Shown: one piece after another, positions 1-8,603 of the stretch
How the letters are laid out: each line of letters starts with the position of its first letter
Numbering within the stretch: position 1 is the first letter of the stretch
Assembly: GCF_047238265.1 (NCBI RefSeq)
Contig: NZ_JBDFMM010000001.1
Location: forward strand, 744,001 to 808,000
DNA: 64,000 bases
Direction of reading: 5' to 3'
From: Paenibacillus_F sp047238265
GTDB taxonomy: Bacteria > Bacillota > Bacilli > Paenibacillales > NBRC-103111
Program-made: the position numbers and the translations under genes
The notes under the pieces: model-generated
Told to the model about the DNA's origin: nothing
The model's database searches: none
The model's input: the letters and a program-made list of their open reading frames with translations, nothing else

Positions 1-255
1 GAAGCCGCAATCGCACACGAGAACGAGCGCCGATTACTTTACTGGGGTCTTTTCGCGCTAAAATGTTCGAACCGACCAAATAGTCCATTAATAGGGTTTT
101 GACAAAAGCATGGAAACCCGTCACAATCAAGAACGATTGTATTGGCTTCTACAAAAAAATGATTACATTGGCTTCAAGTGGAACAAAATGGGTTACATAC
201 AAAGCGATAAATATAAAAACAGACTTTGTTGTGAACATTAAAAGGGGGGTTTAAG

Positions 256-1485
256 ATGCTGGATACAATTTTGCTGGTCTTGCAAATTGTATTGGTGTTA
301 TTCGGAGCTTATCAGTTGTTTCTAACATTCTTTGGCTGGAAGCGTCCGAAAAAGAAAACGCAGCATCCGCCGCAGAAATCATTCGCAGTTCTGGTAGCGG
401 CGCATAACGAAGAAGAAGTAGTAGGGGCCTTGCTTGAGAACTTAAAGCAGCTGGATTATCCGAAAGAGCTGTACGATGTTTTCGTCATTTGCGACAACTG
501 TACGGACAGCACGGCCGATATTGTCCGCAGCCACGGACTGTATGCGTGCGAGCGCAACAACCCGAATCTGCGCGGCAAAGGATACGCCATCGAATGGATG
601 CTCAAAGAACTCTGGAATCGTCCGCGCCAGTATGACGCCGTCGTGATGTTCGACGCCGACAACCTCGTCGGCCACGATTACCTGCGTCACATGAACGACG
701 ACCTGTGCAGCGGCTCCAAAGTCATCCAGGCGTATCTGGACACCAAAAACCCGAACGATTCCTGGGTTACGGCTTCCTACGCCATTTCGTATTATTTCGC
801 GAACCGCTTCTGGCAGGTTCCGCGTACGAATCTGGGCCTCGCCAACTATCTTGGCGGTACAGGCATGTGCTTTGAGTCGAACCTGCTGAAGCAGATCGGC
901 TGGGGCGCGACGAGCCTCGTCGAAGACCTTGAGTTTTCGATGCGCTGCGTCAAGCTCGGCATCAAGCCGACGATGAACTATTACGCGAAAGTTTACGACG
1001 AGAAGCCGCTGACGTTCAGAGCGTCCGTCAAACAGCGCCTGCGCTGGATGCAGGGACACTTCGACGTCTGCCGCCGCTACCTGTTCCCGCTTCTGTGGCA
1101 GGGACTCAAGGAGCGCAGCTGGACCAAAATCGACGCCGCTTTCTATTCGGCTAACGTATATAACTATTTCTTCGGTTCCATCCTTAGCGTGGCGATCTGG
1201 ATCAAAGCCATCGTACCGGGCGGAACGGACATGAACCTGTACGAATTGGCTCCGATCGTCAACGTACTGGCCATCTCGATTTATGTGATGCTGCCGATCT
1301 CGCTGTTTATCGAGAAGGCGTCCGGCAAAACGTACAAGTACCTTATCGCGTATCCGATCTTCATGCTGTCCTGGTGGCCGATTACCGTATACGCGTTCTT
1401 CACGCAGAACAACAAGCAGTGGAGCCATACGAAGCATACGCGTGTTATCCGCTTGGAAGAAGTGCAGAGCAAGCAGGTCAGCTGA
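256..1485 (+). CDS. Membrane GT2 family glycosyltransferase
   Basis: This is a processive-type family 2 glycosyltransferase of 409 residues, expected to polymerise or transfer a nucleotide-sugar at the cytoplasmic face of the membrane. An N-terminal membrane helix (about residues 3-27) precedes the GT-A domain. Visible motifs are AHNEEE, the DxD metal site D133-A-D135, E223-D224 as probable catalytic acids, and Q260-RLRW, the QxxRW-like signature of cellulose and hyaluronan synthases. Several hydrophobic segments follow in the last 110 residues. The ATG lies 7 bases after AAGGGGGG. It appears monocistronic, with the infC promoter directly downstream. The polysaccharide it makes cannot be told from sequence. 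Confidence 0.9.
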   Translation: MLDTILLVLQIVLVLFGAYQLFLTFFGWKRPKKKTQHPPQKSFAVLVAAHNEEEVVGALLENLKQLDYPKELYDVFVICDNCTDSTADIVRSHGLYACERNNPNLRGKGYAIEWMLKELWNRPRQYDAVVMFDADNLVGHDYLRHMNDDLCSGSKVIQAYLDTKNPNDSWVTASYAISYYFANRFWQVPRTNLGLANYLGGTGMCFESNLLKQIGWGATSLVEDLEFSMRCVKLGIKPTMNYYAKVYDEKPLTFRASVKQRLRWMQGHFDVCRRYLFPLLWQGLKERSWTKIDAAFYSANVYNYFFGSILSVAIWIKAIVPGGTDMNLYELAPIVNVLAISIYVMLPISLFIEKASGKTYKYLIAYPIFMLSWWPITVYAFFTQNNKQWSHTKHTRVIRLEEVQSKQVS

Positions 1486-1514
1486 CTTTTACCGGAAAGT
1501 TCAATAGAATCGGG

Positions 1515-1543
1515 TTGACTTGTCTTCTCCGGTATGATAAAGT
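1515..1543 (+). promoter_or_regulatory. Possible sigma-A promoter of the infC operon
   Basis: TTGACT (1515-1520) and TAAAGT (1538-1543) are separated by 17 bases just upstream of the infC leader. The -10 matches the consensus in four of six positions, so the call is tentative; its position fits the leader that follows. Confidence 0.4.
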
Positions 1544-1554
1544 AGTACGAGTGA

Positions 1555-1744
1555 TTGCATAACTGCATATTTTTGAAGAAGAGGCGCCCGCTTCTCACCT
1601 GACCGATTCCGTCGGCTGGTTACGATGAAATAACGTCAACGTTTGTTTTTGTGTAAACGAACCGTGGGGATGTGGGCTGTTAGCCTGCATCCCTTTTTTA
1701 TATCCTTGCAACAAGCTTGGAAACAATGGTTGGAGGTGGAGAAT
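1555..1744 (+). promoter_or_regulatory. L20-type leader of infC-rpmI-rplT with attenuator
   Basis: In Bacillales the infC-rpmI-rplT mRNA has a long 5' leader that binds excess ribosomal protein L20 and then terminates early. Here about 200 untranslated bases precede infC and include a clear intrinsic terminator. The stem is GGGATG (1667-1672) with CATCCC (1688-1693), extended by GGC/GCC pairs, then six Ts (1694-1699), all upstream of the infC ribosome-binding site. The hairpin and gene order are seen; L20 control is inferred from the family. Confidence 0.75.
1667..1699 (+). terminator. Leader terminator upstream of infC
   Basis: Hairpin with arms at 1667-1677 and 1683-1693 and a T-run at 1694-1699. 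It lies between the promoter region and the infC start, so it must act as an attenuator rather than an end-of-operon terminator. Confidence 0.75.
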
Positions 1745-2260
1745 ATTAGTAAAGATCACATGGTTAACGATGAGATTCGCGCGAAAGAAGTCCGTTTGAT
1801 CGGGCCCGACAGCGAACAGCTCGGCATTAAACCGATTCGTGAAGCGCTCCAAATGGCGGTTGACGCCAACTTGGATCTGGTGAACGTAGCGCCAACGGCC
1901 AAACCGCCGGTATGCCGCATCATGGACTATGGGAAATACCGTTACGAGATGCAGAAGAAAGAAAAAGAAGCCCGCAAGAACCAGAAAATCGTGGACATCA
2001 AAGAAATTCGCCTGAGCGCTACGATCGACGAACATGATTTCCAAACGAAGCTGCGCAATGCGGTTAAATTTTTGAATGACGGTGACAAAGTGAAGGCTTC
2101 CGTCCGTTTCCGCGGCCGTGAGATCGCTCACGCCGAGAACGGCAGAAAAGTCCTGTTGCGTCTTGCGACCGAAACCGAGGAGATCTCCAGCATGGAGCGC
2201 GCTCCTAAGCTTGAAGGCCGCAGCATGATCATGATCTTGACACCGAAAGCAACAACCTAA
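1745..2260 (+). CDS. infC: Translation initiation factor IF-3
   Basis: IF-3 binds the 30S subunit, prevents premature 50S joining and proofreads initiator tRNA and start codon. The 171-residue product shows the conserved stretch KPPVCRIMDYGKYRYEMQ, the basic helical linker (KKEKEARKNQK) and the C-terminal domain. The start is taken as ATT at 1745, 8 bases after GGAGG (1732-1736), because homology begins exactly there. A rare ATT/AUU start is typical of infC and makes its translation sensitive to IF-3 itself. An upstream ATG at 1643 is in frame but would run through the leader terminator and is rejected. First gene of infC-rpmI-rplT. Confidence 0.93.
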   Translation: MSKDHMVNDEIRAKEVRLIGPDSEQLGIKPIREALQMAVDANLDLVNVAPTAKPPVCRIMDYGKYRYEMQKKEKEARKNQKIVDIKEIRLSATIDEHDFQTKLRNAVKFLNDGDKVKASVRFRGREIAHAENGRKVLLRLATETEEISSMERAPKLEGRSMIMILTPKATT

Positions 2261-2320
2261 ATTTCTGGGCGCGTCTTGCACGCGCCCTGCCTATGAATTT
2301 TATTTGAGGAGGACTTCCAG

Positions 2321-2521
2321 ATGCCTAAGATGAAAACCCACAGCAGCTTGAAAGGCCGTTTTAAAATTACCGGTACCGGTAAAGTGAAAAGATACAAAGC
2401 TTACAGAAACCACCTGCTCAGCGGCAAATCCGGCCGTCAAAAGCGTGTACTCGCTACAAACCCGGTTATGGCTCCTGGCGACGTTAGACGCCTGAAGCAA
2501 GGTCTTGCACAAATTAAGTAA
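2321..2521 (+). CDS. rpmI: 50S ribosomal protein L35
   Basis: A 66-residue, highly basic protein with the usual L35 beginning (MPKMKTHSSLKGRFKITGTG) and length. It is a structural component of the large ribosomal subunit. GAGGAGG sits 9 bases before the ATG. It is the middle gene of the conserved infC-rpmI-rplT operon, 60 bases after infC and 44 before rplT. Confidence 0.96.
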   Translation: MPKMKTHSSLKGRFKITGTGKVKRYKAYRNHLLSGKSGRQKRVLATNPVMAPGDVRRLKQGLAQIK

Positions 2522-2565
2522 TCACTTCGTTTTCATTACCCAAAATCGTTTAGGAGGTCATCATT

Positions 2566-2925
2566 ATGGCAAGAGTCAAGGGCGGATTTACATCCCGTCG
2601 TCGTCATAAAAAAGTTCTGAAACTCGCAAAAGGTTATTTCGGTTCCAAACACCGTCTTTTTAAAACAGCTAATGAGCAGGTAATGAAATCCCTGCTTTAC
2701 GCATACCGTGACCGTCGCACGAAAAAACGCGATTTCCGCAGACTGTGGATCGTGCGTATTAACGCGGCTGCACGCGTAAACGGCCTTAGCTACAGCAAAC
2801 TGATGCATGGTCTGAAACTGGCCGGTATCGAAGTTAACCGTAAAATCCTGGCTGAACTGGCTGTCAACGATGCTAAAGGCTTCGCTGATCTGGCAACGGC
2901 TGCAAAACAAAAAGTGAACGCCTAA
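2566..2925 (+). CDS. rplT: 50S ribosomal protein L20
   Basis: A 119-residue basic protein with the L20 signature start (MARVKGGFTSRRRHKKVLKL) and the typical length. L20 is needed for early assembly of the large subunit and, in this gene order, is the repressor that binds the operon leader. AGGAGG lies 8 bases upstream of the ATG. A strong terminator follows the stop, closing the operon. Confidence 0.96.
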   Translation: MARVKGGFTSRRRHKKVLKLAKGYFGSKHRLFKTANEQVMKSLLYAYRDRRTKKRDFRRLWIVRINAAARVNGLSYSKLMHGLKLAGIEVNRKILAELAVNDAKGFADLATAAKQKVNA

Positions 2926-2938
2926 ACCGGCGTTTTCC

Positions 2939-2980
2939 GAATCGTCATGTGTGATAACCGCGCATGGCGATTCTTTTTTT
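2939..2980 (+). terminator. Terminator of infC-rpmI-rplT
   Basis: Arms GAATCG-CATG (from 2939) and CATG-CGATTC (to 2973) form a stem followed by seven Ts (2974-2980). Confidence 0.88.
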
Positions 2981-3026
2981 GTCAGAGCTTGTAAACCGGG
3001 CTTACAATTATTTTAAAGAAAAGTTG

Positions 3027-3055
3027 TTGACTATAGAGAGCGGCGTGCATATAAT
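3027..3055 (+). promoter_or_regulatory. Sigma-A promoter of the ilv-leu operon
   Basis: TTGACT (3027-3032) and a perfect TATAAT (3050-3055) are separated by exactly 17 bases, with TG in the extended -10 position. Transcription would start near 3062, at the beginning of the T-box leader. Confidence 0.85.
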
Positions 3056-3061
3056 TATCTC

Positions 3062-3433
3062 TAAATCAATATTCTAAATTGTAAGACTCATCAGAAATCG
3101 GCTATGAAGAGGACGAAGTTATAAGGGCCCTTATGCTCAGAGAGCGATCGGAAACGCTGAAACCATCGCCATAATCCCTTTGTACGAGCTCACCTCGGAG
3201 CTGTTTTCCTGAAAAGCAAGCGGGCTGGTTAAGCCTTAACGCTTGGTGATTAGGGAGAATCGGATCGGCACACGTTACCGTGCCAAGTGTGCATTATGTC
3301 TGACATAATGTAACCTGTTAAGGTCCTGTGCCGCGAGGCGCACGACAAACTAGGGTGGTACCACGGAAGAATTCAAACCCCTTTCGTCCCGTATGACGCC
3401 GGATTTCCGGCGCCGGGAGGATTGGGGTTTTTT
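3062..3433 (+). promoter_or_regulatory. T-box leader, leucine specifier
   Basis: A tRNA-sensing T-box riboswitch controls the ilv operon. The T-box core AGGGTGGTACCACGG is at 3352-3366 and the stem I element GCTGAAA is near 3157. The specifier is most likely CTC at 3189-3191 (context GAGCTCACC), a leucine codon, so uncharged tRNA-Leu would allow read-through. The terminator pairs CCCC (3378-3381) with GGGG (3424-3427) through a long stem and ends in six Ts. The leader is seen directly; the specifier is assigned by its position relative to known ilv leaders. Confidence 0.93.
3378..3433 (+). terminator. T-box conditional terminator
   Basis: A long GC-rich stem from CCCC (3378) to GGGG (3427) with Ts to 3433. 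It overlaps the side of the T-box that would form the antiterminator. Confidence 0.85.
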
Positions 3434-3491
3434 GCATGCTGCCATGCATTGAATAACTAAAAAATGGAAACGAAACGAGAGGAGGATTCTC

Positions 3492-5234
3492 ATGAATGTG
3501 GGGACAGCCAAAAGGTCTAAAGAGGAATTGATGGAAGCGATGCGCAAGCCGGAACTGATTAACGGTTCGGAAATCTTGCTGCGGAGCCTGGTGCTCGAAG
3601 GTGTGGAATGCGTCTTCGGTTATCCCGGAGGCTCGGTACTTTATATTTACGACGCTATGCATGGATTCTCCGATTTTAACCACCTGCTGACGCGGCACGA
3701 GCAAGGCGCGATTCACGCGGCGGACGGTTATGCGAGATCGACTGGCAACGTGGGGGTTTGCATCGCGACGTCGGGCCCGGGGGCGACCAACCTGGTAACC
3801 GGAATCGCTACGGCGTTCATGGACTCCGTACCGCTGGTCGTGATCACAGGCAACGTAGCGACGACGGCAATTGGTACGGATGCTTTCCAGGAAGCGGATA
3901 TCACGGGAATCACGATGCCGATTACGAAGCACAGCTACCTAGTACGCGATGTGAACGACCTGCCGCGGATCATTCACGAGGCCTTCTTCATTGCAAATAC
4001 GGGACGCAAAGGCCCGGTACTGATCGATATTCCGAAGGACGTATCGGCACAGACGGCCATGTTCCACCCGGTTAGCGAAGTTAACATCCGCGGGTATAAC
4101 CCGACGGTTCATCCGAACAAGCTGCAGGTAGAGAAGCTGATCAAGGCGATCGAAGAAGCGGAGCAGCCGCTTATCATCGCCGGCGGCGGAGTCGTTTACT
4201 CCAACGCTTCCAACGAACTGCTGGAGTTTATCAACAAGACGCGGATTCCGGTCACGACGACGCTTCTCGGCCTTGGCGGATTCCCGAGCGCTCACGAACT
4301 GTGGGTGGGGATGCCGGGCATGCACGGCACGTACACGGCGAACCAGGCGATCCAGAATGCGGATCTGCTGATCTCGATCGGCTCCCGTTTCGACGACCGG
4401 GTGACGATGAAGCTGGACGGCTTCGCGCCGAAAGCGAAAAAAATCGCCCACATCGACATCGATCCCGCCGAGATAGGCAAGAACGTGAAGACGGACATTC
4501 CGGTTGTCGGCGATATCCGCTCCGTACTGGAGTACGCCAACACGAAAGCGAAGCCGGCCAAATCGGAAAACTGGATCGCACGGCTTCAGGAGAACAAGCG
4601 GAACTTCCCGCTGAAGTATAAAGACTCCGACACGGTGTTGAAGCCGCAGTACGTGATCGAGATGATCAACGAAACGACCAAAGGCGAAGCGATCGTGACG
4701 ACGGATGTGGGCCAGCACCAAATGTGGGTAGCCCAGTATTATAAATTCCAGCATCCGCGCTCCTGGATTTCCTCGGGCGGCCTGGGCACGATGGGCTTCG
4801 GTTTCCCTTCCGCCATCGGGGCGCAGATGGGCAACCCGGATAAGCTGGTCGTTTCGATCAACGGGGACGGCGGCATGCAGATGTGTTCCCAGGAACTTGC
4901 CATCTGCGCCATCAACAACATTCCGGTCAAAATCGTTGTCATCAACAACCAGGTGCTCGGGATGGTCCGGCAGTGGCAGGAGATTATTTACGACAACCGT
5001 TACAGTCACATCGACCTGGCGGGAAGCCCGGACTTTGTCAAGCTGGCGGAAGCTTACGGCGTTAAGGGTCTGCGGGCCACGAACAAAGAGGAAGCTCAGC
5101 GGGCCTGGCAGGAAGCTTTGGATACGCCGGGACCGGTACTAATCGATTTCGTGGTTGCCAAGCACGAGAATGTGTTCCCGATGGTAACGCAAGGCAGCAC
5201 GATCAGCGAGATGTTGATGGGGGAGGACGACTAA
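3492..5234 (+). CDS. ilvB: Acetolactate synthase large (catalytic) subunit
   Basis: This is the ThDP-dependent enzyme that condenses pyruvate with pyruvate or 2-oxobutyrate, the first common step to valine, leucine and isoleucine. The 580-residue chain has the three family domains: an N-terminal pyrimidine-binding domain with the catalytic glutamate in RHEQGA (E70), a central FAD-type domain, and a C-terminal domain with the ThDP/Mg motif GDGGMQM ending near VVINN. The length is standard. GAGAGGAGG precedes the ATG. ilvN begins one base after its stop. Expression should depend on the upstream leucine T-box. Confidence 0.95.
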   Translation: MNVGTAKRSKEELMEAMRKPELINGSEILLRSLVLEGVECVFGYPGGSVLYIYDAMHGFSDFNHLLTRHEQGAIHAADGYARSTGNVGVCIATSGPGATNLVTGIATAFMDSVPLVVITGNVATTAIGTDAFQEADITGITMPITKHSYLVRDVNDLPRIIHEAFFIANTGRKGPVLIDIPKDVSAQTAMFHPVSEVNIRGYNPTVHPNKLQVEKLIKAIEEAEQPLIIAGGGVVYSNASNELLEFINKTRIPVTTTLLGLGGFPSAHELWVGMPGMHGTYTANQAIQNADLLISIGSRFDDRVTMKLDGFAPKAKKIAHIDIDPAEIGKNVKTDIPVVGDIRSVLEYANTKAKPAKSENWIARLQENKRNFPLKYKDSDTVLKPQYVIEMINETTKGEAIVTTDVGQHQMWVAQYYKFQHPRSWISSGGLGTMGFGFPSAIGAQMGNPDKLVVSINGDGGMQMCSQELAICAINNIPVKIVVINNQVLGMVRQWQEIIYDNRYSHIDLAGSPDFVKLAEAYGVKGLRATNKEEAQRAWQEALDTPGPVLIDFVVAKHENVFPMVTQGSTISEMLMGEDD

Positions 5235-5235
5235 T

Positions 5236-5724
5236 ATGATCACGAAGCATACCATTTCCATTCTGGTTAACAATCAGCCCGGCGTCCTCCAGCGGGTATC
5301 CGGCTTGTTCGGCCGCAGAGGATACAACATCGAAAGCATCACCGTGGGAGAGTCCGAAGAAGCCGGACTCTCCCGGATGGTGATCGTCACCGAAGGCGAC
5401 GACAACACGCTGGAGCAGATTTCGAAGCAGCTGTACAAATTGATCGATGTGATCAAAGTGATCGATCTCAGTAAAAATCCGATGGTCGCCCGGGAGCTAG
5501 CATTGATCAAGGTCAATTCGGAGCCCGCCCAGCGCCCTGAGATTCTCGGCATCGTAGACACGTTCCGGGCCGCTGTAGTCGATATCGGTCCAAGCTCCCT
5601 GATCGTCCAGACAATCGGTGATTCCGAGAAAATCGACGCGATGATTGAACTGCTCCGTCCTTACGGAATCCGCGAGCTTTCCAGAACAGGCGTTACGGCG
5701 ATGATCCGCGGCGCTATCAAGTAG
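5236..5724 (+). CDS. ilvN: Acetolactate synthase small (regulatory) subunit
   Basis: The regulatory partner of IlvB confers valine feedback inhibition and raises activity. The 162-residue protein begins with an ACT domain (TISILVNNQPGVLQRVSGLF) and has the conserved GYNIESI and C-terminal RTGVTAM segments. It starts one base after the ilvB stop, with GGGGGAGG inside the end of ilvB, so the two are translationally linked. Also named ilvH in some genomes. Confidence 0.94.
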   Translation: MITKHTISILVNNQPGVLQRVSGLFGRRGYNIESITVGESEEAGLSRMVIVTEGDDNTLEQISKQLYKLIDVIKVIDLSKNPMVARELALIKVNSEPAQRPEILGIVDTFRAAVVDIGPSSLIVQTIGDSEKIDAMIELLRPYGIRELSRTGVTAMIRGAIK

Positions 5725-5812
5725 AGCGGCCGCATACCGCCGGACTTTTTAACCTTATCCCTTCATTCTTCGTTCTTTACGGAAATCAGAAAGGCCGATT
5801 CGTTCGGCTAAG

Positions 5813-5906
5813 TCCCCTTGAATGGGACTTTCAGCCCTTAACTCTTTGCTGCTGCAAACCAGTAATTCATTGACGGTTGAAAGCTGAAAGGCCCATTCAA
5901 TGGGGA
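5813..5906 (+). repeat. Long inverted repeat between ilvN and ilvC
   Basis: Arms of 23-24 bases at 5813-5835 and 5883-5906 (TCCCCTTGAATGGGACTTT and its near-complement) are separated by about 47 bases. The stem has only one unpaired base and one mismatch. No T-run follows, so it is not a classical terminator. It would form a strong 5' hairpin on an ilvC mRNA processed from the operon transcript. Confidence 0.85.
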
Positions 5907-5946
5907 AATCATACACGGTTATTCATTTTAAGGAGGATATTATCCA

Positions 5947-6939
5947 ATGGCAGCTACTATGTACTATGAAAAAGACGCAGACTTCGCATCCCTTCAAGGT
6001 AAAACAATCGCAATCGTAGGTTACGGTTCCCAAGGTCACGCTCAAGCGCAAAACCTTCGCGACAGCGGACTGAATGTAATCATCGGTCTTCGTCCGGGTA
6101 AATCCTGGAACACCGCACAAAACGACGGATTTGAAGTGTTCACGGTTGAAGAAGCTGCGGCACGCGCGGACGTGATCCAAATCCTTATGCCGGACGAAAC
6201 GCAAGCACGCGTTTACAAAGAAGCGATCGAGCCGAACATGAAAAAAGGCGTAGCGCTCATGTTCTCCCACGGCTTCAACATTCACTTCGGACAAATTAAA
6301 GCGCCTGCCGACGCAGACGTATTCCTCGTAGCGCCAAAATCCCCGGGCCACATGGTCCGCCGTACGTATGTGGAAGGTTTCGGCGTTCCCGGCCTGATCG
6401 CGATCGAGCAGGATGCAACCGGCAACGCTAAGCAAATCGGTCTCGCTTATGCGAAAGGGATCGGCTGTACGCGCGCGGGAGTTATCGAAACAACTTTTAA
6501 AGAAGAAACCGAAACGGATCTGTTCGGTGAGCAAGCCGTTCTTTGCGGCGGTGCAAGCGAGCTCGTTAAAGCCGGTTTTGAAACATTGGTAGAAGCAGGC
6601 TATGCGCCTGAAATGGCTTACTTCGAGTGTCTGCACGAACTGAAGCTGATCGTTGACATGATGTACGAAGGCGGTCTGAGTTCCATGCGCAGCTCCATCT
6701 CCAACACGGCGGAGTACGGCGACTATGTAACGGGCCCTCGCATCATCACGGCTGAAACGAAAAAAGCGATGAAAGACGTGCTGACGGATATCCAACAAGG
6801 TAAATTCGCACGCGACTTCATCCTGGAGAACCAATCCAACAACGCGTTCATGAACGCGACACGCAGAAACGAAGCCGAGCACCCGCTGGAGCAAGTCGGT
6901 TCCCAACTGCGTGAACTGATGCACTGGATTAAGAAGTAA
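5947..6939 (+). CDS. ilvC: Ketol-acid reductoisomerase
   Basis: It converts acetolactate to 2,3-dihydroxy-isovalerate (or the isoleucine homologue) with NAD(P)H and Mg2+. The 330-residue class I enzyme has the Rossmann motif GYGSQGHAQAQNLRDSG near residue 25, the metal-binding ETDLFGEQ motif near residue 190, and the C-terminal knotted domain with SNTAEYGDY. AAGGAGG precedes the ATG by 8 bases. It is the third biosynthetic gene of the operon, 222 bases after ilvN; that gap holds a large stem-loop. Codon use is plainer and less GC-rich than in neighbours, as expected for a highly expressed gene. Confidence 0.95.
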   Translation: MAATMYYEKDADFASLQGKTIAIVGYGSQGHAQAQNLRDSGLNVIIGLRPGKSWNTAQNDGFEVFTVEEAAARADVIQILMPDETQARVYKEAIEPNMKKGVALMFSHGFNIHFGQIKAPADADVFLVAPKSPGHMVRRTYVEGFGVPGLIAIEQDATGNAKQIGLAYAKGIGCTRAGVIETTFKEETETDLFGEQAVLCGGASELVKAGFETLVEAGYAPEMAYFECLHELKLIVDMMYEGGLSSMRSSISNTAEYGDYVTGPRIITAETKKAMKDVLTDIQQGKFARDFILENQSNNAFMNATRRNEAEHPLEQVGSQLRELMHWIKK

Positions 6940-6988
6940 GCAAATCCGAATAAACAATCCAAACTCAAGCTTCAGGAGGTGAACGCAA

Positions 6989-8536
6989 GTGAGAAAAATC
7001 TATGTGTTTGATACGACGCTCCGTGACGGAGAACAGTCACCGGGGGTCAATCTCAACATGCAGGAGAAGGTCGAAATTGCGCTTCAGCTTGAGAAGCTGG
7101 GCGTTGACCGGATTGAGGCCGGGTTTCCGGCCGCTTCTCCGGGGGATCTGGAAGGCGTCGCTTCCGTAGCCCGTGCGGTGAGAAACGCGACGATTATCGG
7201 ACTTTCCCGCTCGCGGGAACAGGATATCGATGCGGCGCGGGAAGCGCTGAGGCATGCTCAGGATCCTTGCCTGCATCTGTTCCTGGCCACTTCGCCGATT
7301 CACCGCAAGCATAAACTGCGGATGGAGAAGCAGCAAGTGCTGGAGACGGCCGAAGCCGCTATCCGTTATGCGAAGAAATATTTCGACAAAATCGAATTTT
7401 CGCCGGAAGATGCCGGACGGACCGAACTCGACTTCCTCTGCGAAGTAACCGAGATGGCGATCCGCGCAGGCGCTACCGTGGTGAATATTCCGGATACGGT
7501 CGGATTCTTGAATCCGAGCGAGTTCGGGAACATTTTCAAAACGCTGAAAGAAAACGTGCCGGGCATCGAGAAAATCCAGCTCAGCGCCCACTGCCACGAT
7601 GACCTCGGCATGGCCACGGCCAATGCGCTGGCTGCGATTCTGAACGGTGCCGATCAAATCGAAGGCACCATCAACGGAATCGGCGAGCGTGCCGGCAATA
7701 CGTCGATCGAGGAAGTCGCCATGGCGCTGGAAACCCGCCAGGAGTTTTTCCAGGCGAAGACATCCCTCGTGCTTTCCGAAATTTACCGCACAAGCCGCCT
7801 GGTCAGCAAGCTGACGGGAATGGATGTGCCGGGCAACAAAGCGATCGTCGGCGCCAATGCCTTCGCACATGAATCGGGTATCCACCAGGACGGTATGCTG
7901 AAGGAGAAGACGACGTACGAGATCATGTCTCCGGAGACGATCGGTCTCAAAGAGAGCAAGCTCGTACTCGGCAAGCATTCCGGCCGCCACGCGTTCCGCG
8001 AGAAGCTTGTGGACATGGGGTACGATCTCAATGACGAACAAGTAAATGCGGCGTTCGCTAAATTCAAGGATCTGGCCGACAAGAAGAAGAACGTGCTGGA
8101 TGACGACATCCGTGCGCTTCTTGAAGAGAAGCTTGTCAGCACGCCGGAAGTTTATGTGCTGGATGCCCTGCAGGTTTCCTACAGCAACCAGGCTGTTCCG
8201 AACGCTACGGTGCGTATCCATGCCGAAGACGGCCAAGTGCTGGAAGAATCGGCGGACGGCAACGGTTCCGTAGATGCCATCTACAACGCAATCGATAAAA
8301 CGACCGGTGAGGAAGTGGAGCTGGAGGATTACACGATCAAATCGGTTTCCTACGGTAAAGACGCTCTCGGTGAAGTTCATGTCATTATGGGTCAAAAAGG
8401 CGTCTCCGTACAGGGCCGCGGAATTTCCACGGATATTCTGGAGGCAAGTGCCAAAGCCTATATCGATGCCTTGAACCGTTTGATCGAAAAGCGCAAAACA
8501 CCGACTGCCAAGCGCAGCAATGTCACGTTGATTTAA
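6989..8536 (+). CDS. leuA: 2-Isopropylmalate synthase
   Basis: The first committed leucine enzyme condenses acetyl-CoA with 2-oxoisovalerate. The 515-residue protein has the HMGL-like barrel with FDTTLRDGEQSPG at the N-terminus and the metal-binding HCHDDLGMA motif near residue 200. The C-terminal LeuA regulatory domain (from about residue 385) normally binds leucine. The start is GTG, after CAGGAGG. It lies 49 bases after ilvC and is followed by a hairpin, so it may end the T-box transcript. Confidence 0.94.
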   Translation: MRKIYVFDTTLRDGEQSPGVNLNMQEKVEIALQLEKLGVDRIEAGFPAASPGDLEGVASVARAVRNATIIGLSRSREQDIDAAREALRHAQDPCLHLFLATSPIHRKHKLRMEKQQVLETAEAAIRYAKKYFDKIEFSPEDAGRTELDFLCEVTEMAIRAGATVVNIPDTVGFLNPSEFGNIFKTLKENVPGIEKIQLSAHCHDDLGMATANALAAILNGADQIEGTINGIGERAGNTSIEEVAMALETRQEFFQAKTSLVLSEIYRTSRLVSKLTGMDVPGNKAIVGANAFAHESGIHQDGMLKEKTTYEIMSPETIGLKESKLVLGKHSGRHAFREKLVDMGYDLNDEQVNAAFAKFKDLADKKKNVLDDDIRALLEEKLVSTPEVYVLDALQVSYSNQAVPNATVRIHAEDGQVLEESADGNGSVDAIYNAIDKTTGEEVELEDYTIKSVSYGKDALGEVHVIMGQKGVSVQGRGISTDILEASAKAYIDALNRLIEKRKTPTAKRSNVTLI

Positions 8537-8543
8537 TACGCAG

Positions 8544-8583
8544 CACCTCACTCCCGCCAGGCGCGGAAGTGAGGTGTTTTGTT
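8544..8583 (+). terminator. Probable terminator after leuA
   Basis: CACCTCACT (8544-8552) pairs with AGTGAGGTG (8568-8576), followed by TTTTGTT. The T-tract is short, so some read-through into the aminotransferase gene is possible. Confidence 0.7.
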
Positions 8584-8603
8584 AACACGAAAGGGGCGGC
8601 ACC

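Noticed and set aside
442..1437. Long open frame antisense to the GT2 gene, and similar frames opposite ilvC, leuA, leuB, GlcF and others
   Set aside because: They mirror the codon bias of real genes on the other strand, lack ribosome-binding sites and show no recognisable domains.
1643..1744. In-frame ATG extension of infC by 34 residues
   Set aside because: It would run through the leader terminator; homology and a good ribosome-binding site both place the start at ATT 1745.
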